From: Vanessa cardui
Lineage: Eukaryota > Arthropoda > Insecta > Lepidoptera > Nymphalidae
NCBI RefSeq assembly: GCF_905220365.1
Contig: NC_061127.1
Span: 6,386,001 to 6,450,000 of the forward strand
Direction: 5' to 3'
DNA: 64,000 nt
Positions 11,249 through 20,280 of the stretch are shown here, piece by piece (position 1 is the first letter of the stretch; each line of letters opens with the position of its first letter). The notes under the pieces are model-generated. The model made no database searches. It was given only the letters and a program-made list of their open reading frames with translations, and was not told the origin of the DNA. Position numbers and translations under genes: made by a program.

Positions 11249-14104
11249 TGTTGTGCGGCTAGGTCGGGACGCACAAAAGGGATCGCATCGTGGAACCTCG
11301 GCACAATGACGGGACGCAGCACAGAACTAAGCGAAATTTTAAAAACAAGACAAATAAACGCCTGCTGCGTCCAAGAAACTAAATGGAAAGGGTCAAAATC
11401 CAGGGATATCGGAAATGGCTACCAGCTTGTATACCATGGTGTTGATACCAAAAGAAACGGAGTAGGAATCGTATTGGATGAAAACCTGAAAACGAGAGTA
11501 ATCGACGTGGTTAGGAAGAATGACAGACTCATAAGCATAAAACTAGCAATGGACGGCCAACCGCCTTTGAATTTAATCTCAGCGTATGCACCACAAACTG
11601 GATGTTCTGAACAAGAAAAGCACGATTTCTGGGAAGACTTTGACGAAATTATGCAAAATATTCCTTTAACAGAACATGCCCACATAGGAGGAGACCTGAA
11701 TGGACATGTAGGAGAAAAGAATGACCTCCATAGCGACACCCATGGAGGCTATGGATTTGGCACTAGAAATAAACAAGGAATAAGCATTCTTAATTTTGCA
11801 TCCAGGCACTCCCTAAAAATAATTAATACATATTTCCAAAAAAAACCGGAACACCTTATCACCTACAAATGTTCAGAATATAACACACAAATAGATTATA
11901 TTCTCGCCAGCAACAACATCTTTAAACTTTATAAAGACTGTAAAGTGATTCCCGGCAATGGGCTTTCCTCACAACATAGGCTTCTCGTCTCAGTCATGAA
12001 ACTACCCAAACCTATAACAACACACATCAGCAGAGCAGACAGTATTAAGTGGAAAGAACTGCACTCCATCAAAGGTTCTCCGCTCCTAGAATGGGCCCAC
12101 GCCTATATGAAAGAAGACATTGAGAGCGACAAATCAGCTAACCAGATGTGGTCTGATTTCGAAAGACTATGTTTGGAAGGGGCAAAAGAGATCCTGGGTA
12201 TTTCACGTGGAGCACGGCGCATAGGTAAAGAAACGTCCTGGTGGAATGAAACTGCTCAACACATAATAAAGTCAAAGAGAGAGGCATTTAAAGCATGGCA
12301 GAAATCGGGTTTGGAAGAAGATCACCTACTGTATAAGAATCTTAAAAAGATAGCTAAATCTGCAGTAGCACAATCCATGGCAAAATCTAGAGAAGATTTT
12401 TATGACAGATTGGAAAACGCCGAGGATGAGAACTCAATCTACAAAATAGCCCGACAACGCTACAGATCTACACTTGATATTAAATGTAACAAATTCATCA
12501 AAAATGCCCAGGGTATTTTACTAACAACGAACAAGGATATCAACATAAGATGGAAGGAATACTACGATCAACTAATGAACGAGGAGTTTTCGAGTAAAAA
12601 AATGCCCCATATGCCGCCTGTTGAAGGGCCTATAAAATGTATAGTAGAGGAGGAGGTGAGCAAGGCTATATCAAAAATGAAACACCATAAGACCACTGGT
12701 CCCGACCAGATCCCAGCAGATCTCTGGAAGAAGCTGAAGGAATCTGCCACACCCTGGCTCACAAAGCTTTTTAACGCTATTATTAAAGATGGCAAGATCC
12801 CTGAATCCTGGCGTAACAGCATTCTATCACCAATATATAAACAAAAAGGGGACATTGCGAATTGCGGAAACTACAGGGGCATAAAACTCACGTCACACAC
12901 ACTAAAACTGTTTGAAAGGATCATCGCTGCACGCATTAATGACTGTACTCGTATAACTGAGAACCAATATGGCTTCACATCTGGCAAATCTACCATCGAT
13001 GCCATTCAGTTAATTAGAGTTGTGATGGAGAAACACCGTTCAAACAAAGAAAATCTGTATCTCCTGTTCATCGACCTAGAAAAGGCTTTTGATAGGGTAC
13101 CCAGAAATCTAGTTTGGCAGGCTATGAGAGCTCAAAACATCCCGGAGTACTATGTGACACTAGCGCAAGATATGTACACAAACACCATGACGCGCGTCAA
13201 AAGCCCAGCGGGACTTGGCGAGCCCTTCCACGTAAACGTAGGAGTACACCAGGGATCTGCCTTAAGCCCATTGTTATTCAACCTGTGCATGGACTACATC
13301 ACGCGAGACATCCAAAAGCCAGTACCAGAGTGTATACTTTACGCAGACGACATAGTCCTAGTAGCGAAAAATGCACAAAGCCTACAGGAAACACTTAACC
13401 GGTGGGTGACACAAATCGAAAACCATGGGCTACGCATTAGTCGAAGTAAGACCGAATATTTGGAATGTGACTATGGAGGGACAGAAGAGACGGGATGTAA
13501 TATTTACATAGACAACCGCGCACTACCCAAAGTAGACAACTTCAAGTATCTTGGGTCTGTGCTTACTACTGATGCAAATATCGATAAAGACGTGGACCAC
13601 CGCATCAAAACCGCCTGGATAAAATGGAAATCGCTTTCGGGTGTTCTCTGTGACCGTAGAATGCCTATTCGTGTAAAGGGAAAAGTGTACAAAACAGTAG
13701 TACGCCCATCCATGACTTATGGGGCAGAGTGTTGGACCATCAAAAAGACACACGAACAACAACTGCATACAAACGAGATGAAAATGCTTAGATGGGCGGG
13801 AGGAATAACCCGGCTGGACAAAGTAAGGAATGAGTATGTCAGGGGATCGTTCAAGATAACACCGATTGTCGAAAAACTGAAAGAATGTCGACTGCGCTGG
13901 TACGGCCATATCCTGAGACGTGACGATGACCATCCCATCAAGAAAGCCTTAAATATCCCGGACCGACCACGGAGAAGAGGGCGACCGCCCGCAACCTGGT
14001 GGTCAAACATGCAAAAAGAGGCCCAGAAAGAGAATCTGAGTACACCGACGAGTCAGAACAGAGCTCTCTGGCGCAGACGTACAAGGAGACCCGACCCGAG
14101 CTGA
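11249..14104 (+). CDS. LINE-1 endonuclease/reverse transcriptase
   Basis: The protein is an APE-type endonuclease plus reverse transcriptase, which would nick target DNA and copy the element RNA in place. The first ATG is at 11306 (932 residues), but the endonuclease domain starts upstream at SWNLGT (about 11288), so the frame is given from the codon after the TAG. Residues below count from 11306. Endonuclease: QETKW (22-26), SAYAPQ (about 92), GGDLNGHVG (about 127), QIDYIL (about 196), SSQHRLL (about 220). Here Ser-Gln stands before His where many relatives have Ser-Asp. RT: GPDQIPADLW, FIDLEKAFDRVPR (about 588), GVHQGSALSP (about 646) and catalytic YADD (about 678). The C-terminus has RWYGHILRR and a basic RPRRRGRPP stretch. 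No internal stop or frameshift is present, so the enzyme may be functional. Confidence 0.92.
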   Translation, partial: CCAARSGRTKGIASWNLGTMTGRSTELSEILKTRQINACCVQETKWKGSKSRDIGNGYQLVYHGVDTKRNGVGIVLDENLKTRVIDVVRKNDRLISIKLAMDGQPPLNLISAYAPQTGCSEQEKHDFWEDFDEIMQNIPLTEHAHIGGDLNGHVGEKNDLHSDTHGGYGFGTRNKQGISILNFASRHSLKIINTYFQKKPEHLITYKCSEYNTQIDYILASNNIFKLYKDCKVIPGNGLSSQHRLLVSVMKLPKPITTHISRADSIKWKELHSIKGSPLLEWAHAYMKEDIESDKSANQMWSDFERLCLEGAKEILGISRGARRIGKETSWWNETAQHIIKSKREAFKAWQKSGLEEDHLLYKNLKKIAKSAVAQSMAKSREDFYDRLENAEDENSIYKIARQRYRSTLDIKCNKFIKNAQGILLTTNKDINIRWKEYYDQLMNEEFSSKKMPHMPPVEGPIKCIVEEEVSKAISKMKHHKTTGPDQIPADLWKKLKESATPWLTKLFNAIIKDGKIPESWRNSILSPIYKQKGDIANCGNYRGIKLTSHTLKLFERIIAARINDCTRITENQYGFTSGKSTIDAIQLIRVVMEKHRSNKENLYLLFIDLEKAFDRVPRNLVWQAMRAQNIPEYYVTLAQDMYTNTMTRVKSPAGLGEPFHVNVGVHQGSALSPLLFNLCMDYITRDIQKPVPECILYADDIVLVAKNAQSLQETLNRWVTQIENHGLRISRSKTEYLECDYGGTEETGCNIYIDNRALPKVDNFKYLGSVLTTDANIDKDVDHRIKTAWIKWKSLSGVLCDRRMPIRVKGKVYKTVVRPSMTYGAECWTIKKTHEQQLHTNEMKMLRWAGGITRLDKVRNEYVRGSFKITPIVEKLKECRLRWYGHILRRDDDHPIKKALNIPDRPRRRGRPPATWWSNMQKEAQKENLSTPTSQNRALWRRRTRRPDPS

Positions 14105-14137
14105 ACTGGGAAGAGGGTTTTGGACAAAGAAGAAGAA

Positions 14138-14153
14138 GATTGGGGTATTCGAA
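14138..14153 (+). repeat. Right TSD of LINE-1
   Basis: Identical to 11046-11061. It directly follows the GAA tail and continues into the SINE box B region. Confidence 0.9.
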
Positions 14154-14217
14154 CCCGGGTAAGCAACACTGATTTGTCACGTGATTTAAAGTGAAAACAG
14201 TTACCATAGAAAATTAC

Positions 14218-14488
14218 ATCAACAACAACAGCCTGTAAATTCCCACTGCTTGGTTTGGAACATATTCCACCACGCTGTTCCGATACGGGTTGGTGGAATA
14301 CACATGTGGCAGAACTTCTATGAAATTTGTCACATGCAGGTTTCCTCACGAAGTTTTCCTTCACCGCCGAGCACGAGATGAATTATAATGACAAATTAAG
14401 CACATGTAACAGCGGTGCTTGCCTGGGTTTGAACCCGCAATCATCGGTTAAGATGCACGCGTTCTAACCACTGGGCCATCTCGACTCT
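14218..14488 (-). mobile_element. SINE-M copy with internal deletion and TSD
   Basis: An 11-bp TSD, TAGAAAATTAC, lies at 14207-14217 and 14489-14499. The minus-strand copy has both boxes and the body. About 40 bp between TTTGGAACA (14256) and the CCCACTGCT segment are missing relative to other copies, removing the GGGAGAGGAGGCC region. Confidence 0.85.
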
Positions 14489-14574
14489 TAGAAAATTACG
14501 CTTATTTCAAATGAAATTTTACGTGGGTAACTATTCCAAAACTATTCAAAACTTTTATCTCAAACTAGCTGTGC

Positions 14575-14740
14575 CCGCGATGTTGTAAGCGTTTGATTTT
14601 AACTATAAAATATTATTGTAGCCTAAGTTACTCTTTATAATGTCAGTTATCTGCCAGTGAAAGTCCCGTCAAAATCGGTCCAGTTGCTCCAGAGATTAGC
14701 CGGAAGAAACAGACAAACAGACAAAAATTGTAAAAACCGT
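14575..14740 (-). mobile_element. HelB Helitron-like 3' fragment
   Basis: On the minus strand it ends GCGGGCACAGCTAG (14575), next to a T-A flank. It shares CCCGTCAAAATCGGTCCAG with the copy at 2001-2160. Confidence 0.5.
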
Positions 14741-14764
14741 ATATACCGTATGTACCGTGTATAT

Positions 14765-14945
14765 ACTTTTATTTTTATTTATATACTCTTTATTGCACAC
14801 CAATATAGACAAAAATAATAGGAACGATTTTACAAAAACAAAGAATAGAAAAATGTACAATAGGCGGCCTTATCGCTAAAACAGCGATCTCTTCCAGGCA
14901 ACCTTTGGTAGAGGAGAGAGATAGGATGATATATACATATGACAC
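14765..14945 (-). mobile_element. Retroposon 3' end fragment
   Basis: It contains TTTATTGCACACC and GGCGGCCTTATCGCTAAA with GCGATCTCTTCCAGGCAACC. I remember this arrangement as the 3' end of a common lepidopteran LINE, oriented minus. The parent family cannot be named from this piece. Confidence 0.4.
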
Positions 14946-16036
14946 AGTCACTTTAATTTTTTATATGTATAGATAAAGAGAAAATGTAGCTATTCATATG
15001 TTTGTGACGTAAAAGCTTAGACAAACGAACTAAAAGCAGGACAGATTCATTAAAGAAAATATTCTTAATAATACAACAAAAGGGACTAATTATGTACATT
15101 ACCAAATAGACTCAGTTAATGTGAAAACATAACACTTCCAAGCTCCCATATCTGTTTCTTATACTTCTTTTATTATACGGAATGGTATAACGTACTGAGA
15201 TTACCAGACACACGCGCTAAATAATCAGCACTTACATACATAATTGATGACCGACTCGACATACGAAATATTCTACACGACCATTACACGGAATGTATGG
15301 TCGTACGTGAATATTTCGAATGTGATTTTCTCCCAATCTGCTCACCTCATATTTATTGTCGTTCAATGCGGCATAAATCAATATGAAGGATCTATCTATA
15401 GTTATTTTAGGATAAGGTTTTATATATTACTAAAAGATATACATAGATCGTGAATATACATATTTTTGAGTATCAGTTTTTCTTGGCTGTCAAAAGTAAA
15501 GAAAGATCGAAGAAAGTTTTTTAATTTAGTATTTTACAATTTTTTTTTTTGTTAATTATACTTTAGCCAAATATTGTTTTATTTGCGGGGGTGTTGTATT
15601 CACCTGTGCCAAGAACTCCTGGTATATCCCAGCACATCGAAATACTTACTAATAAAGCGGTATGGTGGGCCATCATAGGATCACTGGCGATGCTACCCCG
15701 TATAGTATAATATATTGTCTCGAAAATGACGTCAGCTTAGCATATTTGTAAAAAATACAAGAAGAACTATTGTACTGAGTATAATTATACTATATACATA
15801 CAATACGTGCGTATACTTATAATACTTTGAGGTAGCGCTTTGTGCAAGTCTGTCTTAGTGTGTGACACCCAGACATCATTTAATTATTATTCTTGCATCA
15901 AATAGCAATTGCCACTGTCTTCTGGTTAAAACGATGAGTGGACCAGTTTAATTATATGCACAAGTGTTATAAAATATTTGTTTGTCATAGGACGAATTGA
16001 GGAATAATTAAAATAATTCAAATAAGGAAGTAATTA
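14946..16036. other. Spacer
   Basis: The short frame at 15244-15453 has no domain. A less AT-rich patch at 15590-15715 is not recognised. Confidence 0.35.
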
Positions 16037-16045
16037 AAGAATGGT

Positions 16046-16351
16046 AAGAGTCGAGATGGCCCATTGGTTAGAACCCGTGCATCTTAACCGATGATTGCGG
16101 GTTCAAACCCAGGCAAGCACCGCTGATTCATGTGCTTAATTTGTCTTTATAATTCATCTCGTGCTCAGCGGTGAAGGAAAACATCGTGAGGAATCCTGCA
16201 TGTGACAAATTTCATAGAAATTCTGCCACATGTGTATTCCACCAACCCGCATTGGAACAGCGTGGTGGAATATGTTCCAAACCTTCTCCTCAAAGGGAGA
16301 GGAGGCCTTTAGCCCAGCAGTGGAAATTTACAGGCTGTTGTTGTTGTTGTG
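16046..16351 (+). mobile_element. SINE-M copy, full length, with TSD
   Basis: AAGAATGGT at 16037-16045 and 16352-16360 flanks the element. Both boxes, the body and a (GTT)n tail are present, making this one of the best-preserved copies. It lies 200 bp outside the left end of the DNA transposon. Confidence 0.88.
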
Positions 16352-16552
16352 AAGAATGGTTATTTTCTCAGTCGGTGGTAGTCACTAACACTTGATTTGC
16401 CCATTGCCTAGAATCCCTACGTGTTTTAAATAAATATATAAATAAACGTCCCTTTGGTAACAAAAAAGTCCGTTACGTGATGACATGAACTCAGAGAGGA
16501 TTTAAATTAATTTAATGATTCTGACCATGTCGTTTCATCGCATAGGATTATT

Positions 16553-16580
16553 TGTCCGTATTTATGCAAAATGGAACCAC
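16553..16580 (+). repeat. Left terminal inverted repeat
   Basis: It begins TGTCCGTATTTATGC and ends AATGGAACCAC. It is the exact reverse complement of 20524-20551 over all 28 bases. Confidence 0.9.
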
Positions 16581-17030
16581 TCGACAAATTTCGTTTTTTA
16601 CTTTTTTTGAAGAATACTAATGTAAAAGTGGTCTAAATTCTTATACAAAAAAGAACCACATGATTTCCCCCTTGGAAAGAAGGTATATTAAAAGCAGAAC
16701 AGAACCAACAGCAATAATAAACGTTACTTGTAAAGCAAAACGGAACCACGGCACAATATGACTCTATTGATCAAACAAATAAACGATAATACTATCATGT
16801 AATTTTATACAAAAAAGATCCACGCATACTTGGTACCGTTATACATCAAACATATTTCTATTATTAACGATTACTTTTAATACACAAAATAGAACCAAAT
16901 TTCTGTGGTATCGTTATGCGTAAAATAAATTATGATTATTTAGTTGCTAATATTGTTTTGCAAAAGGGAACCACAAACATTCGGTTCTATCATGTATAAA
17001 TAAATATTGTTAAACGGTAGAACCACTAGC
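16568..17030 (+). repeat. Left subterminal array of GAACCAC motifs
   Basis: The motif CAAAAnrGAACCAC, with variants, occurs eight times in one orientation: near 16573, 16652, 16701, 16742, 16817 (GATCCAC), 16891 (GAACCAA), 16967 and 17019. Spacing is about 40-80 bp. Two more (17997, 18027) lie in the intron. Directly repeated subterminal motifs are often transposase-binding sites, but binding here is inferred. Confidence 0.75.
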
Positions 17031-17316
17031 ATGTGATTCCATTATGCTTATTGTTTTGAAACTTATGATCACTCAAAGGTACAAAAATGACATGATTGAT
17101 TTAATATTTCTCGTTTTAAACAACGAAATATTTACTTTATTTCATTGATGGTATGGCTCAAAGTGCAATAAGTCAGTTTCGAAGTAAAACGTCAAACGTC
17201 ATCTTGAAAAATAGGTGACATTCAACGAAATAGTTTGAATGCGTGACGACCGTTTTTTTTTCTCTGCAAAGAAAGTTCTGTTGTTTTTGTTTATTTCTTT
17301 AGAATTAAGTGTAAAA

Positions 17317-17383
17317 ATGTTACGTAGAGGCAAGCTGTTGGTGAATAAAGCTTTGGACATAAACACCGAAGAAGCTATAACAG
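17317..17383 (+). CDS. Exon 1 of the DUF7869-like transposon gene
   Basis: The ATG at 17317 (context AAAAATGT) opens 22 codons beginning MLRRGKLLVNKALD, followed by a donor CAG/GTAAAT at 17383/17384. Splicing to the acceptor TTATTACAG/CA at 18074/18075 keeps the frame into the acidic exon 2. The intron (17384-18074) holds a TG/CG microsatellite. No TATA box was recognised upstream. Confidence 0.6.
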
Positions 17384-17624
17384 GTAAATAGTTTTATTTA
17401 ATGTATTTTAATACTTGCTTAATGTATCTAAGAAGTACCAGTCCACATTTAATTAATTTCGTTTGTGAAGTGATTTTATAAAGGTTATTCGACAAGAAGA
17501 TATAAGGGCTCTCATATATAACTGCAAAATCGCATAGCAAATAATAATATCTACGAGCTCACACGAATGCACCGTATGAACTGCGGCGTTGTTTCGTGTG
17601 CTGATGTATGATGTTAGATTGTAA

Positions 17625-17842
17625 CGATATATATGTGTGTGTGTGTGTATGCATGAATGAATTTTGAAATACTTATATTTACATTTCTACGTAATGATGA
17701 GTGCTGAGGTATGAAAGACTTGGGTATGATTCTGGTGATGTGGTGGGTTGATGTGAATAATGAGAGAGTGGGTGTGTGCCTGCGTGCGTGCGTGCGTGCG
17801 TGCGTGCGTACGTGCATGCGTGCGCGCGCGTGTGTGTTACTA
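17625..17842. repeat. Alternating purine-pyrimidine microsatellites in the intron
   Basis: A (TG)n run lies at about 17630-17650 and a (CGTG)n run grading into CGCGCG and (TG)n at about 17778-17838. The plus frame of repeated ACVR residues at 17760 is a product of this repeat, not a protein. Such tracts can adopt Z-DNA. Confidence 0.85.
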
Positions 17843-18074
17843 CTTTATGAAGAACCGTAAAGCCGCGTTCACACTAGGTGACATTTGTCCTATGTGGCCC
17901 TATGTTTCATTACCCTTCTGGCAACGTTGTCGCTCGATGTCTTCGGCGACATACATCACTCGACATATCCTGCCTAGTGGTGACATGGCTTTATAAGAAC
18001 CAAAATACTTTCACCATATATTTATAGAACCACGCGTTATTGTCGTAAGATATAAAAGTTTTTTCTTATTACAG

Positions 18075-18430
18075 CACAAGGTAGTGAAGAACCTAGTACG
18101 TCACAGGCTCTAGAGAAGCTTTCTTCACCTCTAAGCAATAACTTAACTTCGCCAGATCGCTTAGAAGAATATTCCTCGCCGATATTAGACCTACTTGCAA
18201 ACTTGTCCCCTTTTAAAAGTCCTGACTATGTATCAGATTCATCAGATTCATCAGATTATGGTAATGATATAATAGATGCTGGCGGCAAGAAAATGAGGCT
18301 ACCTAACGGTAAGTCTAGGCGCACTATAATAGAAGAGTCTGCTTCTGAAGGCGAAAATACTGCAAAATCACCAGCGTTTATACCATGTTCTGATGACGAT
18401 ACAGTGAGTATTAATGACGAAGTACCATAA
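18075..18430 (+). pseudogene. DUF7869-like gene, exon 2: acidic, serine-rich N-terminal part
   Basis: After the acceptor at 18074 the frame runs 118 codons to TAA (18428-18430). It is rich in Ser, Asp and Glu, with a repeated DSSDSSD stretch and the segment SPFKSP, and looks disordered. A donor-like GGTAAGT lies at 18308, but no acceptor downstream restores the next block's frame. The next conserved block starts within 40 bp in another frame, so a one-base loss around 18430-18470 is the simplest explanation. I read this as one broken gene; independent translation of the blocks is the alternative. Confidence 0.55.
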
Positions 18431-19173
18431 GACAATTTAAGTATGGCGGTCTATCAAGGATGGAAAGAAAGAGAAACAGACATTCTAATAAGGCTTTTCA
18501 CAACTATAAAAACATCGAAGTCCAACCGAAAGTATTTATTGATTATAAATGTAATTGTAAAACAAAGTGCTGGGAAAAAATAGATTCAAACAATCGACAT
18601 AAAATATTTGAAACTTTTTACAAACTAGAAAATTACAATACCCAGAATATGTACATCGCAGCAAGCGTCAAAGAAGCCGACGTTAAAAGAAGGATGACTA
18701 ATAGCAATATGAAGAAAAAATTCTCTCGTAAATATCTATTAGATAAAGTCGAAGTATGCCGAGATTTATTTGTCAAAACTCTTAGTGTTTCTACAAAGAG
18801 AGTTAATACTGCTCTGACTAAAATGAGGTCACAAGATTGTTTAGATAAAAGAGGATCGAAAAGTGGAGGTAAGAACAAATGCAGCGATGAATTAGTTTCC
18901 CAAGTAAGATGTCACATAAACTCTCTTCCTAAGTATAAATCACACTATAGAAGAAGTGAGCGCGAGACCGAATATCTTATGCCAGACATGACTTTAGACA
19001 AGATGTACGATTTATACTGTGAACATGTAGGAGAAGCTGAGAAGGTTAGTAAGGCTATGTACACAAAGTTATTTTACACATATTTTAATCTTAAGCGAGC
19101 GCCTCTTAAAAAAGACACGTGTAACAAGTGTGACACAACAACAAGCAAAATTAACTCATTGCAAAACTGCTGA
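18418..19173 (+). pseudogene. DUF7869-like gene, middle block with Cys clusters
   Basis: The frame opens at 18418; its first ATG is at 18460 (237 residues). It carries a basic start (RKRNR), a CxCxxxC cluster (residues 31, 33 and 37 from that ATG), a basic helical region (SRKYLLDKVEVCRDLF), the segment HINSLPKYKSHYRRSE and a second CxxC (CNKC) near its end. This order matches uncharacterised insect proteins annotated with DUF7869, as I remember them. The cysteines could bind zinc for DNA contact (inference). The frame ends at TGA 19171-19173, 44 bases into the next block, so a second frame change lies near 19130-19165. Confidence 0.65.
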
Positions 19174-20206
19174 GGAAAAAATAGCCATAGATACAGAACG
19201 CGAAGAACATTGCCGAAAGTGGGAACAGGCGCGGCATAAAATGAAGGCTGATTTTATTCTGGCTACTCAATGTAAGGAAATAGAATGTCTTACGTTTGAT
19301 CTACAAAAAACGCTTCCAATGCCTAAGATACCTACTGGAATTATTTATTATAAACGACAGCTTTGGCTGTATAATATGGGTATTTATTCGGCAAAAACCA
19401 ACTCAAGTAGGTGTTTTGTTTGGATAGAAGGAATGGCTGGGAAGGGTGCTCAGGAAGTCGGCTCTTGTCTATTAAAATACTTATTCGAGCATATTTCTGA
19501 AGATGTCGAGGAACTAATTTTATGGAGCGATTCGTGTGGCGGACAAAATCGTAACATAAAGATAGTTTTGATGTTAAAAGCATTTTTGCATTGTCATCCC
19601 TGTTTGAAAAAAATAACACAAAAGTTTTTGATTCCCGGACATAGTTACCTACCCAATGACAGAGATTTTTCCCACATTGAATCAGCAATGAAAAAATATC
19701 CGAGATTATACACTCCCGATGATTATGTACAAGTTATGAAAGATTGCAAGAAAAAGAACCCTCTTACAGTGACAGTGATGGCAAAATCAGATTTTCTGGG
19801 AACTTCTAAGGTTGAAAAAATGATTATTAATAGAAAACGTGGTATTAACAAAGAATGTATTAATTGGCTACAAACTCGGGAAATATACATAGAAAGAGAC
19901 TCGCCAAACTCAATTTATTTTAAAACAGACTTCTTTGGTAATGCTGTAGAAGTTAATATAGGGAGAGCACCTGTTCGTGGCAGACCAGCTTTAATCTTAA
20001 TGGAACATTTAGTTCCCTTGTGGCCGTCAGGGAAGCCAGTATCACCCGCGAAACTAGCCGATATTCAATCCATATTACATCTCATACCACAAGATGCACA
20101 GAGTTTTTATAATGGTCTCGACTGTGATAATACTATAGAAGACGACATAGATGGACTAGACACGGTTGATTTCGAAATTCAATTTGATGATAACGTCGAA
20201 TAAACG
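19130..20206 (+). pseudogene. DUF7869-like gene, C-terminal core domain
   Basis: The 357-residue frame opens by overlap with the previous block and has no conserved start of its own, so it is the 3' part of one gene. It has a charged helical segment (EREEHCRKWEQARHKM), then GAQEVGSCL, LWSDSCGGQNRN (Asp 134) and PGHSYLPNDRDFSHIE (Asp 177, Asp 179, Glu 184), and an acidic C-terminus. The spread of conserved acidic residues around SDxCGGQN and the later DRDF/IE would suit an RNase H-like DDE nuclease, but the fold is inferred. The TAA is followed by an ATTAAA-like signal near 20220. No stop interrupts this block. Confidence 0.7.
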
Positions 20207-20280
20207 TGTAATTTTGATAAATTAAAGCTTTATCCCGATTATAAATCACATAGTTTCATTTATATCAACAAATCCCTAGA

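Larger units (their letters stand above)
11062..14137 (+). mobile_element. LINE-1: full-length RTE-type non-LTR retrotransposon, 3.08 kb
   Basis: It is bounded by a perfect 16-bp TSD. It has a 5' leader of about 190 bp, a long EN-RT frame ending at 14104, a very short 3' UTR and a tail of (GAA) units at 14129-14137. Short length, one main frame, a very short 3' UTR and a microsatellite tail are RTE-clade traits. GC content is well above the host DNA. Intact ends, perfect TSD and an open frame indicate recent insertion. Clade assignment is from motifs and size, not from a tree. Confidence 0.88.
11001..14183 (+). mobile_element. SINE tRNA-like head split by LINE-1
   Basis: GAAACGAGATGGCTCAGTGGC at 11001 and CGATGATTGG form the left half of a SINE-M-like head. 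After LINE-1 the box B region resumes at 14138 (GGTATTCGAACCCGGG) and continues through CAACACTGATTTGTCACGTG to about 14183. The halves join cleanly once LINE-1 and one TSD copy are removed. The head is diverged from the other SINE-M copies and its 3' part is missing. Confidence 0.65.

Noticed and set aside
17760..17996. Open frame with repeated ACVR residues
   Set aside because: It is the translation of a CGTG microsatellite inside an intron.
18308..18404. A second intron in the DUF7869-like gene (donor GGTAAGT, acceptor ACAG)
   Set aside because: It keeps the reading frame that ends at the same TAA (18430) and does not lead into the next conserved block.
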